Shown here piece after piece: positions 15,726-21,872 of a stretch of 34,125 nucleotides of DNA (position 1 is the first letter of the stretch; the number at the start of each line of letters is the position of its first letter). The position numbers and the translations under genes are program-made. Source of the stretch: Carboxylicivirga sediminis (GTDB lineage Bacteria > Bacteroidota > Bacteroidia > Bacteroidales > Marinilabiliaceae). The stretch is taken from contig NZ_JAGTAR010000049.1 in assembly GCF_018156225.1 (NCBI RefSeq), positions 1-34,125 on the forward strand. Direction: 5' to 3'. The notes beneath the pieces were generated by a model that was not told the origin of the DNA, made no database searches, and saw only the letters and a list, made by a program, of their open reading frames with translations.

Positions 15726-18352
15726 CATTTCAGCTCACGCGGTATGACAAAACTAAAGCGGGTGCCTTTGTCGCGCTCCGACTCAACGTGTATGTGACCT
15801 CCCAGTAATTCGACATACGCCTTGGTAATAGCAAGTCCCAGGCCTGTTCCTCCTTTTTTAACATCAGAGTCTTTAGCTTGCCAGAAACGCTCAAAAATAA
15901 AATCAATATCCTCGGTATCTATGCCAATACCCGAATCCTGAACATACACCTCCAAATCATTTGCTTTAAGCACCTTGAAACCAAACTGAACACTCCCGGT
16001 GGATGTAAACTTAATGGCATTTGAGACCAGGTTCGTCAGTACCTGACGCAGTTTCACCTCGTCTGTGAATATTTCAAATTCGTTGTGATTATCATGCTCA
16101 AACACCAAGTCTATGCCTTTAGAAGTGGCAACATCGATAAAGAACGCATGTAAATCATCTCCCAGCTTAACCATATCTGTATAACCTGCATGCACGTCAA
16201 TCTGCCCCGACTCAATCTTGGAAATATCAATGATATCGTTGATAATACTCAGCAACTGACTTGAGCTTTGATGAATTAAGCGCACATACTCGCGGCGGTC
16301 ATCGGGCGTGAGCCCTTCATACTGCAATAACTCGGAGAATCCTACAATGCCATTCATGGGCGTCCGTATCTCATGAGACAAGTTAGCCAGAAAAGCAGAC
16401 TTAAGCCTGTCACTCTCTTCTGCATTTTGTTTGGCTTCACGCAACTCTTTCTCCAGGGCCACATGCTGATGTATTGTTTTGGCCAGTTTCAGGTTTTTAT
16501 ACCCCATTGTTGACAGCTCAATGGATAAAACATTAAGCAGATTTAATATCTTTTGAAAATGGTCAGGCGCCACTTTGACCAGCTCAACAAATTCGGGTAA
16601 GATGTCTTCATCTTTAAAACCGAGCGAACGTGTATATTCCAGCAGATGTGCTTCATCTAAATCATCGGGGCGCACCTGCCCGATTAACCAGTTGCCTATA
16701 TGGTATCCGTCCACTATAATGGGTGCTGCCGCATCTACAAAACCGCATGATAGGCAAGGGCTGGAAACAGGCTTCTGTAACTCTTTAGCCATCTCGCCCA
16801 GCCTTTTCCCACTTTGCATACACATGCTCAAACCTTTGGGGGTTGACCGGACTTTGGTACATACTTTATTAGAGAAAGACACCTTGGTAATAGCACGCCC
16901 CTCTGTATCGGTAATGAGTGAAGATATGCCTGTGGCAAACGAAAAGGCATCCTGCATCTTTTGCAATTGCTCTAAGTCAAACACCTGCAATATGCCTAGC
17001 TGACTACTATCTTCAACTGGCTTAACAATTGTATCTATTTCCTTCTTCAGTTGATGCTGATAGCTTATTAACGCATTCATGGTTTGCTTATAATCACTCA
17101 CATCCGTTATAATAGCTATCACCATCCGGTCATTATTCAACCGAAAACTGTTGAGGCTGATTTTAGCGTCAAACTCAGTCCCATCGTGCCGACGAATGCG
17201 CCACTCAAAACTTTGCGGAAACCCCATTTCAGCCTCCTTAATATATACATTGGCATACGTTGGTGATTTACTATCCAACTGGTTAAGGGCCGATATTTCT
17301 ACAATTGATTTACCTTTGAGGTAATCCAATTCGCAACGCAATTCACTTACGGCTTTATAATTGGCATCAATACAAACACCATTTTTATAAATGATAATTC
17401 CATCGTTAGCTGCTTCAAAAAGCGTCTTATACATATAACGGTGCGCTTCTATTTGCTTTTCGCTTCTTACCCTGACCAGGAAGTTTGCAAATGTACGAGC
17501 AAGCAGTTTGAGGTTCGACACCTCGCTAACCGACCAGTTTTTGCGCATATTAACATGGTCGAGGCCAACAAACCCCAATGGCTTATCTCCCTCGCTAAAA
17601 GGAATAAGTAAGATCGATTGGATACCTTCTTTGGCAAACTCATCACGCTCTTCGTAAGCTTCATTGGGTAAATCATTTATATCATCCAAACAAACCACTT
17701 CCATGTTAAGTAGCTTTGTTTTCAGATAAGGAAAAGAATTAATTGGCAGATTCTGTAACTGCTCAATGTATGGTTCTATTCCCGGTGCACACCATTCATT
17801 AATATTGCTCTTGAACTTTAAATCTTCACTGTATTCAAAGACATAACTCCTGTCGCAATGAAAGTAGTTACCTACCATCTCCAGTGATTGGTCAATAATA
17901 CGCGGAATCTCTTCAATATTGATGTTGATATTGTAGGCCAGCAGCTTATCGAGCATCTCCCGGTAAGCAATCATATTATCCAGTTTCAGAAGACTTTCTT
18001 TAGCCCTGGTATTGTCTCTGAAGGCCACCATCACATACTCTTTCGAATCAGATTGCACCAGCTGAATACAAGCTGATAGCCACTTGATGGCTCCCAACCG
18101 TACCGGCCAGTCCACAATCTGCTGGGTTTCCGCTTTAAGACTATCAAACAGGTTAATAGCAGCACGCTCGTTAAACAGGTCAGCCCGCGAGCAAAAATCT
18201 CGTAAGGAATAGGCCGTGTCTTGATGCAGGATGAATAAATCCCTTGCTTTGTTATTTAGAAGGGAGGCTTCATAACCGGGCTTTTCAAAGGCCACCAGTG
18301 GCTCCAATGCTACATTAACGATTTGTTCGATATCCTGGAAACTATTATTCAT
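15725..18352 (-). CDS. Sensor histidine kinase with GAF, PAS and PocR ligand-binding domains
   Basis: An 875-residue signalling kinase without obvious membrane helices, so probably cytosolic. From the N-terminus: a PAS-like region (about 1-120), a GAF domain (about 130-305, including SILLIPFSEGDKPLGFVGLDH), a PAS domain (about 310-430, IIIYKNGVCIDANYKA and FEWRIRRHDGTEFDAK), a PocR domain (about 455-610) with C498, C511, C533 and C536, a coiled linker, and HisKA with FLANLSHEIRTPMNGIVGF (phosphoacceptor His660). HATPase_c follows with NLVSNAIKFT, VQDSGIGI and GTGLGLAI. There is no receiver domain, so a separate response regulator must exist. PocR domains bind small ligands, 1,2-propanediol in the founding member. 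The frame extends to a TTG at 18421 and an ATG at 18376; the ATG at 18352 gives the best start for the first domain. It is transcribed away from the BlaI gene. Confidence 0.9.
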   Translation of the reverse strand: MNNSFQDIEQIVNVALEPLVAFEKPGYEASLLNNKARDLFILHQDTAYSLRDFCSRADLFNERAAINLFDSLKAETQQIVDWPVRLGAIKWLSACIQLVQSDSKEYVMVAFRDNTRAKESLLKLDNMIAYREMLDKLLAYNININIEEIPRIIDQSLEMVGNYFHCDRSYVFEYSEDLKFKSNINEWCAPGIEPYIEQLQNLPINSFPYLKTKLLNMEVVCLDDINDLPNEAYEERDEFAKEGIQSILLIPFSEGDKPLGFVGLDHVNMRKNWSVSEVSNLKLLARTFANFLVRVRSEKQIEAHRYMYKTLFEAANDGIIIYKNGVCIDANYKAVSELRCELDYLKGKSIVEISALNQLDSKSPTYANVYIKEAEMGFPQSFEWRIRRHDGTEFDAKISLNSFRLNNDRMVIAIITDVSDYKQTMNALISYQHQLKKEIDTIVKPVEDSSQLGILQVFDLEQLQKMQDAFSFATGISSLITDTEGRAITKVSFSNKVCTKVRSTPKGLSMCMQSGKRLGEMAKELQKPVSSPCLSCGFVDAAAPIIVDGYHIGNWLIGQVRPDDLDEAHLLEYTRSLGFKDEDILPEFVELVKVAPDHFQKILNLLNVLSIELSTMGYKNLKLAKTIHQHVALEKELREAKQNAEESDRLKSAFLANLSHEIRTPMNGIVGFSELLQYEGLTPDDRREYVRLIHQSSSQLLSIINDIIDISKIESGQIDVHAGYTDMVKLGDDLHAFFIDVATSKGIDLVFEHDNHNEFEIFTDEVKLRQVLTNLVSNAIKFTSTGSVQFGFKVLKANDLEVYVQDSGIGIDTEDIDFIFERFWQAKDSDVKKGGTGLGLAITKAYVELLGGHIHVESERDKGTRFSFVIPRELK

Positions 18353-18465
18353 GATCAAATATGAAATCCAAGGCATAAAGTACTTAATGTTTTGATGATT
18401 CACAACAATTAAGCCAGACAATGCGCCATTGAAATCCCCTATCGGTATCTGTATTTACACCTATT

Positions 18466-18529
18466 ACTATTTTTATAGTCATAAAACTATCTAAATAATT
18501 TTGTAACTATATTTATAGTCGTATATTTG
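18466..18529 (+). promoter_or_regulatory. BlaI-type promoter with three operators phased at 20 bp
   Basis: Three sites of the form ACTAT-N4-ATAGT begin at 18466, 18486 and 18506; the middle one has one mismatch (ATAAT). The spacing is exactly 20 bp, about two helical turns. A -33 TTTG (18500-18503) and a perfect -7 box TATATTTG (18522-18529) are 18 bp apart, and the third operator lies between them. This fits autorepression by the BlaI-family protein encoded from 18548. The divergent kinase gene might also respond. Confidence 0.75.
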
Positions 18530-18547
18530 TTGCAAACATTTTGGGAA

Positions 18548-18922
18548 ATGATTGAATTAACGAAAGCAGAAGAACAGGTGATGCACTACCTGTGGAACAT
18601 TGAGAAAGGATTTTTGAAGGATATAATTGAGCAATACCCTGAACCTAAGCCAGCTTATACCACTGTATCAACGGTAGTGCGTGTACTGGTAAAGAAGAAG
18701 GCGATTGCATACAATAGCTATGGCAAGGTCAATGAGTACTATCCACTCATCAAGAAAAGTGCCTACAGCAAAAAGCATGTAAGTAATCTTGTTCAGAACT
18801 TTTTCGATAATTCACCGGGGCAGTTTGCCTCTTTCTTTACTAAAGAGAGTAACCTATCAGTTTCTGAATTAGAAGAGCTAAAGGCCTTGATTGACGAACA
18901 AATATCAGAAAAGAAAAAATGA
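18548..18922 (+). CDS. BlaI/MecI/CopY family transcriptional repressor
   Basis: A winged-helix repressor of 124 residues. It opens with the family hallmark LTKAEEQVMHYLWNIEKGFLKDI, followed by the recognition region AYTTVSTVVRVLVKKKAI and the wing with a YYPLIKKSAY-type motif; the C-terminal helices dimerise. The open frame extends to a TTG at 18527, but that codon overlaps the -7 box, so the ATG at 18548 is used. It overlaps the next gene by 4 bp (ATGA), as in other blaI-blaR pairs, so its partner protease is certainly the M56 protein. Such repressors are inactivated when the M56 protease is triggered. The likely targets are its own promoter and the cell-wall genes downstream. Confidence 0.95.
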   Translation: MIELTKAEEQVMHYLWNIEKGFLKDIIEQYPEPKPAYTTVSTVVRVLVKKKAIAYNSYGKVNEYYPLIKKSAYSKKHVSNLVQNFFDNSPGQFASFFTKESNLSVSELEELKALIDEQISEKKK

Positions 18923-20316
18923 TGGAAGCATTTGGACTATATCTGCTGAAAAGCACGCTGGTATCTGGTATCTTCTACCTGTTTTATCATGCTTTTCTCA
19001 GAAAAGAATCATTCTTTTCCTTAAGTCGCTTTTACTTATTGAGCAGTGTGGCTTTCGCCTATTTGTATCCTTTGGTGAGCATTAAAATTGAGCACCACGC
19101 TTCACAGCCACTGGCGCTTATCAGCACCATTCAAAATACCATCAACCAGTTTGAATTTACTGAAGAACCACCTGTTGCAGTGATAGAAAGCATCAACAAA
19201 GCGACCAGCTACATAAACTGGTGGCTTCTGCCCATTGCACTGGTTTCTCTTGCTTTCTTGTTCAGATTTCTCAAAAACATTATTCAACTTCGCAAAACCA
19301 TTTATGCTAATGAAACAATAAAAGAACCTCAATTCACGCTGGTGCTATTTAACCAGCACTACACCTTTTCTTTCTTTCGTTACATCTTTATTTCCCACGC
19401 TGTTTGGCATTCACCCAATGGCAGTAAAATTATCAACCATGAACTAAGTCATTTGAAGCATTGGCATTCAATCGACCGAATGATAATGGAGCTTTTACTG
19501 ATTGCCTTTTGGATGAACCCATTCTTATACTTTTATCGAAAGGCACTGGAAGAGGTACATGAATTTCAGGCTGATGCAGATGCAACCAAACACATTGACC
19601 AAGGTGAGTACTTTGGTCTGGTATTACAGCAATCATCCGCCTGCAGCTATTCGCCTCTGATGAGTCCTTTCAGTTATAAACTCATCAAAAAACGAATAAA
19701 AATGGCAAATTATAAATCACATCCCATAAAGAGAAGCCTTTTATTGCTACCTATAACACTAGGTTTGCTAATTGTTTTAGCATCTAATGTTGAAATAAAT
19801 ACATCACCAGCAATAAAAGAACAACTGAGAACAAATCATCTTACACCTATTACTCCGCCACACCAGGTAGAGGCCGTTTTATTGGAAGATGATTCAAAAC
19901 CAGACAAACAATTCATCGCTCCTATCGCCTCAAAGGATCTAATTAAAACATCGTCGGGCTATGGCATGCGCGTTCATCCCATCTCAAAGAAAAAGATGAT
20001 GCACAATGGCGTGGATTATGTGGCCGAACTAAACACCAATGTTTTAGCAATAGGCGATGGTGTGGTGCGGAAAGTCAACCACGATTTTGTGGAAGGGAAA
20101 GGCTATGGCCGCTTTGTAATAGTTGATCACGAAAATGGCTACTCCTCACTCTACTCGCAGCTAAATGCCTATAAAGTGAAGGAAGGCCAAAAAGTTAAAC
20201 AGGGTGATGTGATTGGTTTATTGGGGAGCAGTGGCCTGTCAACCGGTCCGCACCTGCATATGGAGATTAAAAAAGACGGGCACTTTATTGACCCTGAGTC
20301 TGTAATAAAGCAGTGA
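18919..20316 (+). CDS. BlaR1-like M56 membrane protease fused to an M23 peptidoglycan endopeptidase
   Basis: A 465-residue two-protease membrane protein. Residues 1-290 form the M56 part: hydrophobic segments near 5-25, 36-55, 100-120 and 273-290, the zinc motif HELSH at 174-178, and a second element HEFQAD at 214-219 supplying the third ligand (Glu215). Residues 345-462 form a LytM/M23 domain: SGYGMRVHP, His362 and Asp366 in HNGVDY, and HLH at 445-447 in GPHLHMEI, so the zinc set is complete and it should be active. The M23 part follows the last membrane helix and should face the periplasm, where BlaR1 carries its beta-lactam sensor. The gene overlaps blaI by 4 bp. A role in sensing or cutting murein and then releasing BlaI repression is inference. 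M23/M56 fusions are known as database entries, but I know of no worked-out function. Confidence 0.9.
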   Translation: MMEAFGLYLLKSTLVSGIFYLFYHAFLRKESFFSLSRFYLLSSVAFAYLYPLVSIKIEHHASQPLALISTIQNTINQFEFTEEPPVAVIESINKATSYINWWLLPIALVSLAFLFRFLKNIIQLRKTIYANETIKEPQFTLVLFNQHYTFSFFRYIFISHAVWHSPNGSKIINHELSHLKHWHSIDRMIMELLLIAFWMNPFLYFYRKALEEVHEFQADADATKHIDQGEYFGLVLQQSSACSYSPLMSPFSYKLIKKRIKMANYKSHPIKRSLLLLPITLGLLIVLASNVEINTSPAIKEQLRTNHLTPITPPHQVEAVLLEDDSKPDKQFIAPIASKDLIKTSSGYGMRVHPISKKKMMHNGVDYVAELNTNVLAIGDGVVRKVNHDFVEGKGYGRFVIVDHENGYSSLYSQLNAYKVKEGQKVKQGDVIGLLGSSGLSTGPHLHMEIKKDGHFIDPESVIKQ

Positions 20317-20320
20317 TAGT

Positions 20321-20350
20321 AAGAGGAGCCGCATGGCTCTTCTTTTTTTT
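20321..20350 (+). terminator. Intrinsic terminator after the M56-M23 gene
   Basis: AGAGGAGCC and GGCTCTTCT pair around GCAT with one G-T, followed by eight T residues, a few bases after the stop. It separates the transglycosylase gene into its own unit or limits read-through. Confidence 0.88.
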
Positions 20351-20516
20351 ACCAAAAGGAACAAACATTTTTTAATTACCAGCGTAGTACTACTACCTAC
20401 CACACATGTTAAAAAATTCGTAGTGTTGATAAGTAATGCGGCACGTTTTTTGGTTTGTTTAACCAGAAAATTATTTTTGGTGTCCTTTAATGAAAATGTT
20501 GAAAACGGGAGAGGCT

Positions 20517-21500
20517 ATGAAAACAAATTTCTTTACAAAACTACTATCTATATCGGCCGCTGTTATTGCAGTGGTGCTGGTTTCGCAATTGTTTATTCAA
20601 TCATCTGAGCCAGCCGAATCAATTTCCAATAATGAATCATCAGAAAGTAGTTATGCTATCTCATCCCTCGATATTCCTGCATCACTGAACTTTGCCGGAG
20701 AGGAGGTACCCATTCAACGTTATGATATTAAAGAAAGCTTCGACCGTGAATTACTGGTGAATACCTACTGGCAGTCGCAAACCATACTATTCATTAAAAG
20801 AGCCAATCGCTACTTCCCCATTATAGAGCCTATACTGGCCGAGCAGGGTGTGCCCGATGACTTTAAATACCTGTCGTTGATTGAAAGCAGCTTTATTCCA
20901 AGGGCTCAGTCACCTGCCGGTGCTGTGGGTTTGTGGCAATTTATGCGTGCCACCGCCCGTGAGTATGGCCTGGAAGTGAATCCGGAAGTTGACGAACGCT
21001 ATCACATAGAAAAATCGACTGTAGCCGCCTGCAAATACATTAAAAAAATGCATGACCACTATGGCAGCTGGACGTTGGCCGCAGCCGCCTATAATGCCGG
21101 ACGCACAGGTGTTAACAGACAGCTATCGCGCCAAAAAACAGACAGCTATTACGACCTGCTCCTGGGCGAGGAAACAGGGCGCTACGTGTTCCGCATACTG
21201 GCGGCCAAGGAAATACTTAACAATGCCGAGAAATATGGTTTTTTTGTGAAGGAAGAAGACTTGTATCCGGTAATTGAAAGCATTGATTTTGAAGTTAACA
21301 CCAAAGTGGCCGATTTTGCCGACTTTGCAAAACAATACGGTACCAGCTACAAAGAGCTGAAAAATCTAAATCCATGGTTACGTGAGGCTTACCTGACCAA
21401 CAGTAGCAAAAAAGCTTACACCATCAAGCTACCTAAAAGCTCGAAACAATATCTGAATAAACCGATAAAAGCAGAAGCAGATAGCACTGTAAATAAATAG
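20517..21500 (+). CDS. Membrane-bound lytic murein transglycosylase, MltD-like
   Basis: Cleaves the beta-1,4 bond between MurNAc and GlcNAc in peptidoglycan with formation of anhydro-MurNAc. The 327-residue product has an N-terminal signal anchor (residues 8-27), a family 1 SLT domain with LSLIESSFIPRAQSPAGAVGLWQFM near 119-143 (catalytic Glu123), and the AAAYNAG motif about 60 residues later. A C-terminal LysM-like segment (about 270-315, including FAKQYGTSYKELKNLNPWL) should bind glycan. The frame offers ATGs at 20490 and 20496, but the ATG at 20517 follows a purine-rich GGGAGAGG and starts directly at the signal anchor. It lies behind the M56-M23 gene, which suggests shared cell-wall duty, although a terminator stands between them. 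Confidence 0.92.
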   Translation: MKTNFFTKLLSISAAVIAVVLVSQLFIQSSEPAESISNNESSESSYAISSLDIPASLNFAGEEVPIQRYDIKESFDRELLVNTYWQSQTILFIKRANRYFPIIEPILAEQGVPDDFKYLSLIESSFIPRAQSPAGAVGLWQFMRATAREYGLEVNPEVDERYHIEKSTVAACKYIKKMHDHYGSWTLAAAAYNAGRTGVNRQLSRQKTDSYYDLLLGEETGRYVFRILAAKEILNNAEKYGFFVKEEDLYPVIESIDFEVNTKVADFADFAKQYGTSYKELKNLNPWLREAYLTNSSKKAYTIKLPKSSKQYLNKPIKAEADSTVNK

Positions 21501-21565
21501 CTAAATTAGCTACTAGAGACTGGTGTCCAGTCAAGTGTCGGGTAATGTTTTAATTCTATTATATC

Positions 21566-21713
21566 CGACCCGCTCTGGGGTCGATGAATGTAACGTAAAT
21601 ATTTCTATAAATATGGGATGCCGCTGGCATCCTCTTATTGCAAGCATGACACCAGCGGTGTCAAATATTTATAGATCTAATTGCTAAAAAAAAATCACAA
21701 CCCCGGCGGGGTT
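21566..21713. repeat. Cluster of four palindromes with a nested inverted repeat (REP-like)
   Basis: The 372-bp gap before uvrA holds four short hairpins: CGACCC/GGGTCG (21566-21583), GGATGCC/GGCATCC (21616-21632), GACACC/GGTGTC (21648-21662) and AACCCC/GGGGTT (21699-21713). The middle two are enclosed by a perfect 11-bp inverted repeat TCTATAAATAT (21604-21614) / ATATTTATAGA (21665-21675). Triloops GCT and AGC in the middle pair are complementary to each other. This looks like a dispersed extragenic palindromic element rather than a terminator set; other copies would be outside the window. Confidence 0.65.
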
Positions 21714-21813
21714 TTACAATTTAAGTATTTCACACAACACCCGAATTACAATGAATGACTTGACATTAGCTGCCAGAAGCTAGCGATTTGCAGCTCCACC
21801 ATTTACCCACCTT

Positions 21814-21848
21814 GCACTAAGCACTGCGCACTAACTACGAACTAATAA
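21814..21848. repeat. Degenerate heptanucleotide run upstream of uvrA
   Basis: Five consecutive 7-mers read GCACTAA, GCACTGC, GCACTAA, CTACGAA and CTAATAA. They end 1 bp before the -7 box of uvrA and occupy the place where a -33 box would be. Confidence 0.55.
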
Positions 21849-21849
21849 C

Positions 21850-21857
21850 TATCTTTG
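21850..21857 (+). promoter_or_regulatory. Consensus -7 box of uvrA
   Basis: TATCTTTG matches TAnnTTTG. A start near 21864 leaves a very short leader before the ATG at 21873 and excludes the in-frame TTG at 21855. No -33 TTG is seen at the right distance; heptanucleotide repeats fill that place. Confidence 0.5.
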
Positions 21858-21872
21858 TGTGTTCATAAGTTG

